This document shows, piece by piece, positions 23,796-31,804 of a stretch of 64,000 nucleotides of DNA (position 1 is its first letter; each line of letters opens with the position of its first letter). The notes beneath the pieces were generated by a model. The model had not been told where the DNA came from. It ran no database searches and saw only the letters and a list, made by a program, of their open reading frames with translations. Source of the stretch: JBGSKV01 sp041740975 (GTDB taxonomy: Bacteria; Bdellovibrionota_B; Oligoflexia; Oligoflexales; JALZUQ01); the NCBI GenBank assembly GCA_041740975.1, contig JBGSKV010000064.1, forward strand, positions 1 to 64,000, given 5' to 3'. The position numbers and the translations under genes are program-made.

Positions 23796-23956
23796 TAACC
23801 GCCACAAAAGGTATGGACGCGGATCAAGATATTCACTGTTTTAAGTCTGTAAAGCCTTATTGCTTAGCGGCTTGGGGCTTAGGCCAGTCTCCAATTGCGA
23901 TTTATGCAGTTGTCACTTAGCATAGTGGTACAACTCTATTCAATTGAGGTTCAGCT

Positions 23957-24754
23957 ATGCATTCAATAATTTTTTTGGCAGTGGCGATTTCCATGACGGC
24001 ATTTGGCTGCAAAGTGCGACCGCAAAGTGAATTGAACTCAATCAGTACGAATGATGAAATCTTTGTAATTGCCACGCCCATGACATGGGATGATGCCAAA
24101 GCTTCATTTTCTTTAACTCTGGATCCAACAAAAAGACTTGGTTGCGAAGCTTTTGGGGGACGACTTCCCCAGTATGATGAATTGAAACCTTTTGACAAGA
24201 CGCTTCCCGAAAGACGAAGTTACTGGACCGCAGATGTCGATCCAAGTGACAAAGATAGGGCAAAGACCTTTATACCTGGCACAGGTTTCCAAAGGCACCA
24301 CGCTAAAGAACAGGAGTTTTGGACAGCATGTTTGCGTGTGGTTTCCAAAGAACTCCTTGCACAAAGAATTTTAAATACTAGCGTCGCTAGCGGCAAGCGC
24401 TCAAATAAAAAGCTAAGCATATTACCTGAAGCTATGGACTGGTACAGCGCTAGTGCAAAGTTCGATGGACAAGTCCATCCTGACCGTATTCCCGGTTGCG
24501 AAGCATATGGCATGAGACTTCCCACGTTCAAAGAACTTACAGAATTTGCAGAATCAGCACAAATTGAAGGCAAAATAGGCACGCAGTATAAAAATTATTA
24601 TTGGAGCACCGACGAAAGTCGCGAGAAAAATGGTTGGGCTTATGCCATTAAGCATCCGCGCTTTGATAATATTCCAAAAAGTCAAATTGGCCGTGATCCA
24701 AACAATTCAGAAATATTTAAGAAAACGGATAAACTTCAAGTCGTATGTATTTAA
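23957..24754 (+). CDS. Lipoprotein with two DUF1566/FGE-like domains
   Basis: 265 residues; lipobox TAFGC (Cys18). Two copies of one domain follow (about 40-125 and 155-265). Each has W-x-x-A, then GCEA[FY]G-x-RLP-x-[YF]-x-EL, a [YS]YW[ST][TA]D segment and a closing Cys. This is the layout of the DUF1566/Lcl C-terminal family, related to the formylglycine-generating-enzyme and C-type-lectin-like folds, used in bacterial surface proteins. No catalytic Cys pair of true FGE enzymes is visible, so a binding role is more likely. The stop overlaps the end of a convergent protease gene by four bases. Confidence 0.6.
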   Translation: MHSIIFLAVAISMTAFGCKVRPQSELNSISTNDEIFVIATPMTWDDAKASFSLTLDPTKRLGCEAFGGRLPQYDELKPFDKTLPERRSYWTADVDPSDKDRAKTFIPGTGFQRHHAKEQEFWTACLRVVSKELLAQRILNTSVASGKRSNKKLSILPEAMDWYSASAKFDGQVHPDRIPGCEAYGMRLPTFKELTEFAESAQIEGKIGTQYKNYYWSTDESREKNGWAYAIKHPRFDNIPKSQIGRDPNNSEIFKKTDKLQVVCI

Positions 24755-25467
24755 AATAGCAATTCTAACTCATTCAAGAAATTTGCCACGGGAACGGCCA
24801 TATTCGTTTCTATTTTTCTGTCAGGGTCCCACGTCGCACGCGTCGGTAGACCATAACGAGCATGGATCCCGACGATAACAATTTCACCATCGATATTAGC
24901 AAAGAGCGGAGCTCCCGAAGCTCCCCAACTGCCTTCGCAATTATGAATGAAGACTTCGGCAATATCTCCAATTTGACGATAACGTCTATGTATAGAGCAA
25001 CCTTCATCTACACCGCCTAGTTCAAACAAATCCAAAATGGGCTGCCAAAAAGCTGCAAGAAAAACCACCTTATCGTCCACTGGGGTGAGACTGGCGTCAC
25101 GTAACAAAGTTTGAATACGCACAGCGACGGGCAAAGACTTTTCAGTTTTAAGGACTGCCCAATCTTGACTAACAAATTTGTCGAATTCTTGTGTGCCGCG
25201 TATCACCACGCTTGCCGCCGATTCGAAACTATCGGAATGAATTTGGTATTTTTCGCTACTCTTTTCAAATTGAGACACGCAATGTGCTGCCGTCACTAAA
25301 TGCACCTCTGATACGCGAGTTGCCGTGCACTGAGACTCTGGCATATGAACAATACCAAACGACCGCAATTCCACATCTGGTAGAAGCAATGGTTTTGCGA
25401 AGATTGGATTTGCCAGGCACATCAAAGCCGAATGTGCCCATAGGACCCTTTTCAGGCGCCTTCCCAT
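24751..25467 (-). CDS. Trypsin-like serine protease (S1 family)
   Basis: 238 residues with an N-terminal hydrophobic segment (WAHSALMCLANPIFA) serving as signal peptide. The catalytic triad is complete: His62 in VTAAHC, Asp102 in QDWAVLK, and Ser184 in WGASGAPL. A likely disulphide joins Cys47 and Cys63 around the His loop. It lacks the Arg/Lys-IVGG activation site of trypsin zymogens and resembles the short secreted S1 proteases of bacteria (V8/Glu-specific-like). Substrate unknown; a secreted or periplasmic digestive role would suit a predator. TTTGTATTA repeats and AT-rich DNA upstream probably hold the promoter. Confidence 0.85.
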   Translation of the reverse strand: MGRRLKRVLWAHSALMCLANPIFAKPLLLPDVELRSFGIVHMPESQCTATRVSEVHLVTAAHCVSQFEKSSEKYQIHSDSFESAASVVIRGTQEFDKFVSQDWAVLKTEKSLPVAVRIQTLLRDASLTPVDDKVVFLAAFWQPILDLFELGGVDEGCSIHRRYRQIGDIAEVFIHNCEGSWGASGAPLFANIDGEIVIVGIHARYGLPTRATWDPDRKIETNMAVPVANFLNELELLF

Positions 25468-25781
25468 TTTTTAAAGCCTTTTAATAAAATATACAATTTG
25501 TATTAGAAATTAACTAATATTATAGTTTGTATTAAAATGCAAATTATTTATAGAAACCCCGCATGGACTCGAATAACGAAGGTTCATATGAACAGTTAGT
25601 TATAAGAACTATGCACAAGTACCTGAGATTACTTGAAATTCATTTTGCATGCGTAGGTAACGGGCGTTGCTTCAGGCACTACCCAAACCTATCCCACGAG
25701 TTTTAAGAGTGGGGCCAGCTGAGTGTCTGCCGAGCCGGCGAGGGAGAGAACCAGTCTTTGCTCACCGGTTCGCAAAAACAC

Positions 25782-25807
25782 GCAATCGGTTATGAGCCGA
25801 TTGCTCT
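25782..25807 (-). repeat. tRNA anticodon-arm fragment (possible attachment-site remnant)
   Basis: On the minus strand this reproduces the end of the D arm, the anticodon stem and the CAU-containing loop of the tRNA at 29446-29519, in the same orientation, with one mismatch in about 24 bases; here the stem is extended to 8 pairs (GCAATCGG/CCGATTGC). A related but poorer copy (ACCGATTGCTCT) is at about 25983-25995. Direct repeats of tRNA sequence often mark ends of integrated elements. Confidence 0.5.
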
Positions 25808-26148
25808 CGAAAAACGACACTAAATTTAATGTTCTAGAACTACTAGGAAAATCGCTCAAATCCTTGAGCGACAACAACTTGAAGTCACGACTATTCAAAT
25901 TTTTTCTTTCCGTTTGTTTCCTTTTATAACCAGGTGTTTCATTCGTCTGGGCCACGTATGGGCCACAGAGCATTGGGTTTTTAACCGATTGCTCTGGGGT
26001 TATTTCGCGGAAAACAGGCTTCAATGGAAAGAATAATTCTGAAAATATTGCTGGCAAAATGGCTGAGATTTTTTCAGTTGGGATATGACATTAAAATATA
26101 ATAATATCAATGTATTATATGATTTTGCGGAGATTGAACGATCTATTC

Positions 26149-26165
26149 TCCGCATCATATGCGGA
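26149..26165. promoter_or_regulatory. Palindromic operator 1 upstream of fic
   Basis: TCCGCATCATATGCGGA: 7-bp arms with 3-base centre, same arms as the second site 54 bases on. A GCGGAGA half-site precedes it at about 26127. Confidence 0.6.
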
Positions 26166-26202
26166 AAAAATATTGCATAATTGGAGGATAATCTCCATAA
26201 TA

Positions 26203-26219
26203 TCCGCATACGATGCGGA
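26203..26219. promoter_or_regulatory. Palindromic operator 2 upstream of fic
   Basis: TCCGCATACGATGCGGA ends six bases before the fic start codon and overlaps its ribosome binding site (GCGGAG), so binding here should block translation initiation or transcription. A further inverted repeat TGGAG/CTCCA is at 26182-26197. Confidence 0.6.
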
Positions 26220-26225
26220 GAAAAT

Positions 26226-27350
26226 ATGTATATCCATGAACAGAAAGATTGGCCCCATTTTCGTTGGGATGAACTCAAGCTCTCATCGCAAATCGCAAAT
26301 ATCCGTCATCAGCAGGGGCGTCTGATTGGAAAAATGGGGGCCTTGGGATTTCAATATCAACAAGAAGCAGTTCTTCAAACTCTGACTGAAGATGTTTTGA
26401 AATCAAGTGAAATTGAGGGAGAGGTTCTCAACAAAGATCAAGTTCGCTCATCTGTTGCTCGCCGACTAGGAATGGATATCGCTGGACTCACCGCAGCTGA
26501 CCGCCATGTGGATGGCGTGGTAGAAATGATGCTTGATGCAACGCAAAATTATCAAAACTCTTTGAGTAAAGATCGACTCTACGCCTGGCATAGCGCCTTA
26601 TTTCCAACTGGCCGAAGCGGCATGCATAAAATTATCGTCGGCCGCTGGCGTAACGATGCCCAAGGTCCCATGCGTGTGATTTCGGGTCCTATGGGAAAAG
26701 AAAAAGTTCACTATATAGCTCCAGATGCACCGCGCCTTGAAAATGAAATGTTGGTATTTCTAAAATGGTTTAATGCTTCCCCAAAAATAGATCTTGTTGC
26801 GCAAGCAGCATTAGCCCATTTGTGGTTTGTGACTATTCACCCGTTTGATGACGGTAACGGCCGCATCGCTCGGGCTATTGCTGATTTGGTGCTTGCGAGA
26901 TCCGAGCTAAGCTCAAACCGCTTCTACAGTATGTCGGCTCAAATTCGTGCTGAGCGCAATGTATATTACGACCTACTTGAGAGTACGCAAAAAGGCACAC
27001 TTGATGTTACGACTTGGATGGAATGGTTTCTAAGTTGTCTCGGCCGTGCACTTGAGAATGCCGAATTCTCACTTTCTAATATATTGATGAAAGCAAAGTT
27101 TTGGGAAATCATTGCAAGTGAACCAGTAAATGAACGCCAAAAAAAGATTCTCAACTTCATGCTCGATGATTTCGAAGGAATACTAACATCATCCAAATGG
27201 GCCAAAATCACAAAATGTTCGCAAGATACCGCTCATCGCGATATTTTAAATCTCATTGATCGCAAAATTTTTGCCAAAGATAAGGGTGGTGGGCGCAGTA
27301 CAAGCTATTCACTGTCGGAGGAGCTGCTTGATAAAATTAAAATAAATTGA
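26226..27350 (+). CDS. Fic family AMPylase with C-terminal winged helix
   Basis: 374 residues from ATG 26226 (GGAG five bases upstream; the frame is open further but the upstream part overlaps operators). Residues 1-60 match the DUF4172 domain (DWPHFRWDELKLS). An inhibitory motif S-S-E-I-E-G-E lies at 60-66 (class II Fic). The catalytic Fic motif HPFDDGNGR is intact at 205-213. The C-terminal 70 residues look like a winged helix (LTSSKWAKITKCSQDTAHRD ... GGGRSTSYSL). Fic enzymes transfer AMP or other phosphate groups to protein hydroxyls and are held inactive by the inhibitory Glu. The DNA-binding tail and the palindromes before the gene suggest autoregulation. Confidence 0.9.
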   Translation: MYIHEQKDWPHFRWDELKLSSQIANIRHQQGRLIGKMGALGFQYQQEAVLQTLTEDVLKSSEIEGEVLNKDQVRSSVARRLGMDIAGLTAADRHVDGVVEMMLDATQNYQNSLSKDRLYAWHSALFPTGRSGMHKIIVGRWRNDAQGPMRVISGPMGKEKVHYIAPDAPRLENEMLVFLKWFNASPKIDLVAQAALAHLWFVTIHPFDDGNGRIARAIADLVLARSELSSNRFYSMSAQIRAERNVYYDLLESTQKGTLDVTTWMEWFLSCLGRALENAEFSLSNILMKAKFWEIIASEPVNERQKKILNFMLDDFEGILTSSKWAKITKCSQDTAHRDILNLIDRKIFAKDKGGGRSTSYSLSEELLDKIKIN

Positions 27351-27384
27351 GCAAAAAGCGCGCCCAGAAGGGCGGAAATATTCT

Positions 27385-27627
27385 TTGTTTTTGGTAGTCC
27401 AAGGAGAAGTTTTAATTGGCATGGACAACCACAAGCCAAAAGGTCCCCATCTACACCTTGGTTCACGTGAACTTACCTATGATTATATTAATGAAGAAAA
27501 GCTGCTCCAAGATTTTCGGGATTTAACGAGAAAGACAGGTTTTGAACCGAGATACTTGGAAAGCTTATGTCTCCTACTCGTTTACAAATTCTTGCTCAGA
27601 TTCTTCACACGGATGTCCAGTTTTTAG
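27385..27627 (+). pseudogene. Truncated DUF6516/TumE-type toxin gene
   Basis: The stretch IGMDNHKPKGPHLHLGSREL and the following YDYINEEKLLQDF match the core of the DUF6516 (TumE-like) toxin family, which normally has about 40 further residues ahead of this. No good start exists (TTG 27385 or ATG 27421), so the 5' end is lost. After residue 55 the frame runs out of homology and overlaps the antitoxin-like frame at 27567. Probably a non-functional remnant left beside fic. Confidence 0.45.
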
Positions 27628-27725
27628 CTGACATCGGGCTGCTGGATTTAAAAGAAGAAGGTCCACGCAATACGTTAAGACCCGTGGCTAAATATAAAGA
27701 GATTGAACTGCCGTTTGCCGCTTAA
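27567..27725 (+). pseudogene. Antitoxin-like HTH remnant with internal deletion
   Basis: ATG 27567 opens a 52-residue frame: MSPTRLQILAQILH, then TDVQFLADIGLLDLKEEG and RPVAKYKEIELPF. Antitoxins paired with DUF6516 toxins have this beginning and ending but with about 25-30 residues of the helix-turn-helix between; here they are missing, so the DNA-binding part is destroyed. It overlaps the toxin remnant, as in functional pairs. Confidence 0.4.
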
Positions 27726-27780
27726 GCTATTTGTACAATCTGAATCAACAACCGGCAAAATTTTCTTATCGAGAGGAAGC

Positions 27781-28671
27781 TTAAATCCCACATTTGAAAG
27801 TATTGGCAATGTAATTGTTCTTACAACCATCTTTCATTTTACCCACACATTTTGTCCAAACTAAAATGCGATTAATCACGGGAAGTTTATAAGCCTGCAT
27901 TGGCCTCAGTCGGTTCGTCGATGCATCCCAAGCGGCAGCGGTATTGTTATGAGGGCTTGCAAAACTCCAATAGCCAAACGAAGAGTTGTCAGCGGCCGAA
28001 TTATAACCAAATAATCGGCAGACCGTATCTCTTGTTGCTCGATCAGAACTAATTTGTGGATTCGTTAGCGCTGTACCAAGCGCCGAGTTCGGAACATAGG
28101 TCTGTAAACATAATGGATTGATCAGATTGGCAAGGTTGGATTTTGATTCACTGGCTGTATTATTTCGACCCATATCACCGGCTCTATAGTCATTTGTGAT
28201 GAGAGGAGTTACAAAAGTCGCACTGGCATCAGCTATCGGATTAGATGCACATTCCGCAGCAGTGGTGATTCCACCACCCGTAATACCTGGATTATTTGGG
28301 TCTTTAGGATTGTTTGGATTATAAGCTATGCCTGTCGTTGGATTCTTGGGCCAAGTTTTTGAATCACCTGGATTAAAAGCAACATTGGTATTGGGATCTT
28401 TTGGCCAAGTATTGGAATCACCAGGGTTGTAGGCAACGTTAGTATTGGGATCTTTTGGCCAAGTATTGGAGTCACCAGGGTTGTAGGCAACATTAGTATT
28501 GGGATCTTTTGGCCAAGTATTTTTATCATTTGGATTAAAGTTGGGATCGGCATCCAATCCTTGCGGATTACCATCCTTTTGTTTTATGATTTTAGACGAC
28601 GAAGAAAATTCAGATTTTTTGCAACCTCCAGCCAAAGTTGCTAGCGTAATCAATGCAAAAACTATCTTCAT
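27781..28671 (-). CDS. Lipoprotein with 18-residue tandem repeats
   Basis: 296 residues from ATG 28671 (GGGAG seven bases upstream; an ATG four codons earlier is too close to AGGAG). Lipobox LAGGC (Cys17), then FSSSS. Residues 46-117 consist of four 18-residue repeats of the form NPGDSNTWPKDPNTNVAY. They are followed by NPNNPKDPNNPGITGGG, a flexible Asn/Pro linker. The C-terminal 160 residues form a Cys-containing domain with VCRLFGYNSA and SFGYWSFASPHNN, unknown. The repeats likely act as a wall- or surface-spanning stalk. The sequence start resembles that of the lipoprotein at 34243 (S-S-S-S after the Cys). Confidence 0.7.
   Translation of the reverse strand: MKIVFALITLATLAGGCKKSEFSSSSKIIKQKDGNPQGLDADPNFNPNDKNTWPKDPNTNVAYNPGDSNTWPKDPNTNVAYNPGDSNTWPKDPNTNVAFNPGDSKTWPKNPTTGIAYNPNNPKDPNNPGITGGGITTAAECASNPIADASATFVTPLITNDYRAGDMGRNNTASESKSNLANLINPLCLQTYVPNSALGTALTNPQISSDRATRDTVCRLFGYNSAADNSSFGYWSFASPHNNTAAAWDASTNRLRPMQAYKLPVINRILVWTKCVGKMKDGCKNNYIANTFKCGI
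28321..28536 (-). repeat. Four tandem 54-bp coding repeats
   Basis: Four 54-bp units encode the 18-residue repeats of the lipoprotein; the two central units are nearly identical at DNA level, so recent slippage or recombination is likely and copy number may vary between strains. Confidence 0.8.
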
Positions 28672-28860
28672 CTCTACTCCCATCTCCTTCTAAAACAAAA
28701 TGACCTAGATGACTTATCGGCATATCGTTGATTCAAATAAAATTTTTACTTTTTATCCTGTAAAAACAAAGACTTACATATGACGGAAAAGCGTTTACGA
28801 ACTTTTAAGCTTTTTAGATTTTTAGCCCAAGCTCCCCTACCCCCACCGGGGCTTGCCTAA

Positions 28861-29037
28861 ACTTCATTAGTATCGGCAGCTGTTGCGATGATTGAAGATC
28901 CCGAGGTTGTGCAAAAGATCCTTCTCTTCTCCCTCGACGTCTCGGCAGACACGATTGGTGTAGAAGCAAGAGCCCCACCCATCGCTCCTCCTAGGACACT
29001 ACAAGAGCTAGAATATACCTATTACTTTGATGAATGA
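28861..29037 (+). pseudogene. C-terminal remnant of an IS91-type transposase
   Basis: The frame reads VSAAVAMIEDPEVVQKILLF and then RAPPIAPPRTLQELEY to YYFDE-stop. The 'A-x-I-E-D-P-x-V-x-x-K-I-L' block and the Pro-rich tail are characteristic of the end of Y2 (IS91/IS801-like) rolling-circle transposases. The catalytic part upstream is missing (stop at 28858). The last 17 bases begin a 24-bp sequence that recurs at 22872. Confidence 0.5.
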
Positions 29038-29044
29038 TTTGTTG
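29021..29044 (+). repeat. 24-bp repeat (copy 2)
   Basis: Identical to 22872-22895; spans the stop codon of the transposase remnant. A few bases further upstream also match (AGAATA). Two decayed copies of one element are inferred. Confidence 0.6.
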
Positions 29045-29312
29045 TCTACGGATGTACAACTCGACGAGGTGATGACAGCATTCGCCCTCAAATCAGATTA
29101 TGGCGCGTATGTGGCACATTTTTCTGTTAAAGGCTCAATCAGACCGATAAAATTGGGCTACGGCAGCCGATATTAAGGAAGTGTAGGCAGCCCCGGGTGT
29201 GATTTGGCGAGCTAGGCTAAAATTCAAGACGCTTAATAGTTCCTAACCGCGGCGAAATGCGCATCTTCACCCCGAGCATTTGGTAGCCAAAACAGAGATT
29301 TTATGTGGATCT

Positions 29313-29372
29313 ATGACCCAACTGGGTCATGAGCCTGAAAAAAATAATTCCTCTGGGTCATATATGGGTCAT
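29313..29372. repeat. Cluster of TGGGTCAT half-sites, one perfect palindrome
   Basis: ATGACCCAACTGGGTCAT (29313-29330) is a perfect palindrome apart from its 2-base centre; two more TGGGTCAT copies follow in direct orientation at 29354-29361 and 29365-29372. Looks like an operator cluster, but no gene start is adjacent, so its gene may have been lost. Confidence 0.5.
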
Positions 29373-29445
29373 GAAACTGAAAATGGGAAAATACTAGCCT
29401 TCCCTCGAAGTCTTTAAGCTTCTAAAATTGTTTTTGAAAATGAAG

Positions 29446-29519
<74 letters not shown>

Positions 29520-29636
29520 GCATGAGTTGGAACTCGAAAAATTATCAAACTTACTTGCGGCCGACAACGTCTGAAACTTAAAGAATATCGAGTCTTGTGT
29601 AAAATAAGCACAATTTATCTTAGTATTTTTGAGTTA

Positions 29637-29652
29637 TTGGCACGAAACCTGC
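29637..29652 (+). promoter_or_regulatory. Sigma-54 promoter for a noncoding transcript
   Basis: TTGGCAC-GAAAC-CTGC: -24 element perfect, -12 element one mismatch, correct spacing. Start expected near 29664. No convincing coding frame follows, but a terminator does at 29786-29815. Confidence 0.6.
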
Positions 29653-29663
29653 CCATTCTATAT

Positions 29664-29815
29664 CGCATATCAACCAGAGCTATGCTTTGAAGGTTTTTAT
29701 AAATCCGGTCGTTTGCAAGTTACACAAAAGCAGTTCGTCCGATGAAATGGTAAGTCATTCCTGTTCAAAAATAACGGGAAATCAGGGAATAACGAATACT
29801 TATTCCTCATTTTTT
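29664..29815 (+). ncRNA. Candidate sigma-54-dependent small RNA, about 150 nt
   Basis: Defined by a sigma-54 promoter at 29637-29652 and an intrinsic terminator at 29786-29815. The interval has no well-formed gene: a TTG-started frame (29687-29962) runs past the terminator and into the 3' end of the opposite gene, with unlikely composition. Located between the CAU tRNA (minus) and a minus-strand membrane-protein gene. Targets unknown. Confidence 0.45.
29786..29815 (+). terminator. Intrinsic terminator
   Basis: GGAATAA (29786-29792) pairs with TTATTCC (29800-29806) around CGAATAC, followed by TCA and six T. Plus-strand direction. Confidence 0.65.
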
Positions 29816-29888
29816 AGCTATCAGCGGCACCACCATGAACAATTCTCGCTCCGATGGAACGTGTACTCAAAGCTTGGGACGGACCAGA

Positions 29889-30371
29889 CTACATATCCAA
29901 AAACCAAGAGTATCCCAGCTGAGCGACCGGTAAAATGCCGGCCTGAGCGACGGGAAATATAGGCAATACGACGCCACCAACTCCGGCATATAAGCCACCA
30001 CTCAAAGAAATCCCATGCCAGTTCAATCCGTAAACGCCGCCGCCACCAGCCAAAAATCCCGCACCCACCATACCGAAGGCCGCACCGCCACCAACGTACT
30101 GACGTAAATTTCGACTTTCACTAAAAACCCAAGCGACCTCTGATCCAATGCCACCGCCATACAACCAGAACGAGCCGGACATGCGGTAAACGAGAGATGT
30201 TGGTTTGTGCCAGATGCCCATGGAGACATTGCCGATACCGGGAGCACCCAAACTGGTACCAATCTCAAACTGAGTGGTTGAAGGCATTCTGGATTCTACC
30301 GCCAGTGCATGGGTTGATAAGCTAAAAATAACGATAACTAAAGGCAAAAGGATTCTAGAGAACGACTTCAT
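29889..30371 (-). CDS. Probable small outer-membrane protein, Gly-rich
   Basis: 160 residues; signal peptide to ALA-VE (about residue 24). The mature part is strongly Gly-rich with alternating hydrophobic strands (FLAGGGGVYGLNWHGISLSGGLYAGVGGVV) and ends in an aromatic residue region (GYSWFLDM), as in small beta-barrels. Last gene of a TetR-lipoprotein-OMP unit on the minus strand (44 bases after the lipoprotein stop). Function unknown; outer membrane location inferred. Confidence 0.6.
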   Translation of the reverse strand: MKSFSRILLPLVIVIFSLSTHALAVESRMPSTTQFEIGTSLGAPGIGNVSMGIWHKPTSLVYRMSGSFWLYGGGIGSEVAWVFSESRNLRQYVGGGAAFGMVGAGFLAGGGGVYGLNWHGISLSGGLYAGVGGVVLPIFPVAQAGILPVAQLGYSWFLDM

Positions 30372-30415
30372 ACGAAGCTCCTTAAAAAAATCACCAGATA
30401 AATTTATTTGCGAGT

Positions 30416-31171
30416 TTACTCAGTCAACTCAAACTTCAGAGTTTTCCCAGTGTATTGGGTGAACTTCAAAATCTTCACTTCTTCGTTGGTTTCATTCATG
30501 ACGCGCTGAATTTTGATTTCAGTCTGCCCAGGAAGCAAGTTGGCAAGTTCCGCAGCGGTGATAACAATATCGCCCACTGATTTCACATCTTTAGAAAAGT
30601 ACAGGCTTTGGTCAGCTGGTATGTCACTGTCGTCAGGTTTGACGGATAGACTGACATTCAGTGATTCATTTTTTTTCAAAGCTTTACCGGTCACTTTCAA
30701 CTTCAAGTCTTCCGACCGGCTATGAGCAGTCGTCGCATCTAAGAAAGCAATAGAAGCTGGCTCGGGCATGGCCAGGGTTGTTAACTCAAGCGAACCATTT
30801 TTTCTTTCCCACAAAAAAGGAATTTGCTTGCCTGGTGGTTCTTTAGATAGGTTCACATAGTAGTATGAACCAGAACCAAGTAAGTCTGTGCGCTCGCGAG
30901 CATCATAAAATGTTGTCGATCTGTTATTGATCGTAACTGAAGAAGGCTCGACAAGCTTAATCGTTGTCGCAGAATCCAATCCAAAGTGGAAGCCGGCGAC
31001 TGTAAATTGCATTTCGGCACGGGTGTTGTTTGTATTTTCGTTTTGATAAATAGCGAGTTCCCGGTAGTAAACGCTTTCCTCCACTTTGTCAGAATCAACC
31101 GTGGCCGAACCACAAGCGGATATGAGTATGGCTGCCGAAACCGTTGCAAAGAGTGCTTTCTTGAAAATCAT
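30416..31171 (-). CDS. Lipoprotein of unknown function in the TetR operon
   Basis: 251 residues from ATG 31171, preceded by GGAGGAAAAAAC; the open frame reaches 31222 but overlaps tetR without a signal. Lipobox LISAC (Cys20). The mature protein is all-beta in appearance: TRAEMQFTVAGFHFGLDSAT, TIKLVEPSSVTINN, SEDLKLKVTGKALKKNESLN, with an IPADQSLYF segment, suggesting two Ig-like beta sandwiches. It follows the tetR gene by 47 bases and is probably repressed by it. No substrate can be inferred. Confidence 0.7.
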   Translation of the reverse strand: MIFKKALFATVSAAILISACGSATVDSDKVEESVYYRELAIYQNENTNNTRAEMQFTVAGFHFGLDSATTIKLVEPSSVTINNRSTTFYDARERTDLLGSGSYYYVNLSKEPPGKQIPFLWERKNGSLELTTLAMPEPASIAFLDATTAHSRSEDLKLKVTGKALKKNESLNVSLSVKPDDSDIPADQSLYFSKDVKSVGDIVITAAELANLLPGQTEIKIQRVMNETNEEVKILKFTQYTGKTLKFELTE

Positions 31172-31218
31172 GTTTTTTCCTCCGGTAAAATGTGTCTTCA
31201 AATATGAAAAATAGGTTG

Positions 31219-31785
31219 TCACTGTGGAAACTTAGCTTGATACATGGAAACAAACTCGGCGATGGAAAGCTGCACTCGTTTCTTATCTTTCGTCGCCAAC
31301 AAATCAAATACAAGGCCATTGGCGAACGATATGACCATACTAGCTTGGTGATCGGAAGTGCCAGGCAAAATCATTTTCACTTTTTTAATCCAGTGACTTA
31401 ACAGGTCATCGAGAAGACCACCTGCGGCTTCATTGCCCAAAATAGCAGCGCCATACATTTCGAAAATATTGTTTACCACACCATAATCCTTGGCATTCAC
31501 AAGACGAAAACAATACTTCTCTATAAAAGCTGTCAAAGGGGATGTGGATTTAAGCGCCTCAGCGCAAATCTTATCGGCGCGCTCTTTTTCGAGCTCGATA
31601 AACTGATGCATGATCTTGCCGAACAAGTTATCGGAAGTCCCGAAGTAATGAATCAACATGCGAGCGCTCATATTGGCGCCTTGTGCAAGCGATCGCAACG
31701 AGAGGTTCTTCATGCCATTCTTACTGACAAAAGAAACGCAGGCGTTGAGCATACTATTGACTTGTTTGTCGTTTTGGGTCGTCAT
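31219..31785 (-). CDS. TetR family transcriptional regulator
   Basis: 188 residues. N-terminal helix-turn-helix typical of TetR: NACVSFVSKNGMKNLSLRSL then AQGANMSARMLIHYFGTSDNL (about residues 14-55). The remaining helices form the ligand and dimer domain. Two perfect palindromes in the 119-base leader (31805-31820 and 31837-31852) are the likely operators, so it should repress its own operon, which also encodes a lipoprotein and a Gly-rich membrane protein, and perhaps the cytochrome operon ending just upstream. Ligand unknown. Confidence 0.9.
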   Translation of the reverse strand: MTTQNDKQVNSMLNACVSFVSKNGMKNLSLRSLAQGANMSARMLIHYFGTSDNLFGKIMHQFIELEKERADKICAEALKSTSPLTAFIEKYCFRLVNAKDYGVVNNIFEMYGAAILGNEAAGGLLDDLLSHWIKKVKMILPGTSDHQASMVISFANGLVFDLLATKDKKRVQLSIAEFVSMYQAKFPQ

Positions 31786-31804
31786 GAGTGCGCCTTAATC
31801 TGGA

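Noticed and set aside
25689..26057. 122-residue minus-strand frame between protease and fic
   Set aside because: It runs over the tRNA-like repeats and hairpins, has no ribosome binding site or domain, and its composition looks like chance translation; repeats explain the region better.
28820..28858. Terminator at the CAAG/CTTG-CCCC/GGGG hairpin
   Set aside because: The stem has a two-base bulge, no T-run follows and no gene ends next to it; more likely part of the decayed element.
29687..29962. 91-residue frame downstream of the sigma-54 promoter
   Set aside because: TTG start without a binding site, passes through an intrinsic terminator and into the 3' end of the opposite gene; a small RNA is the simpler reading.
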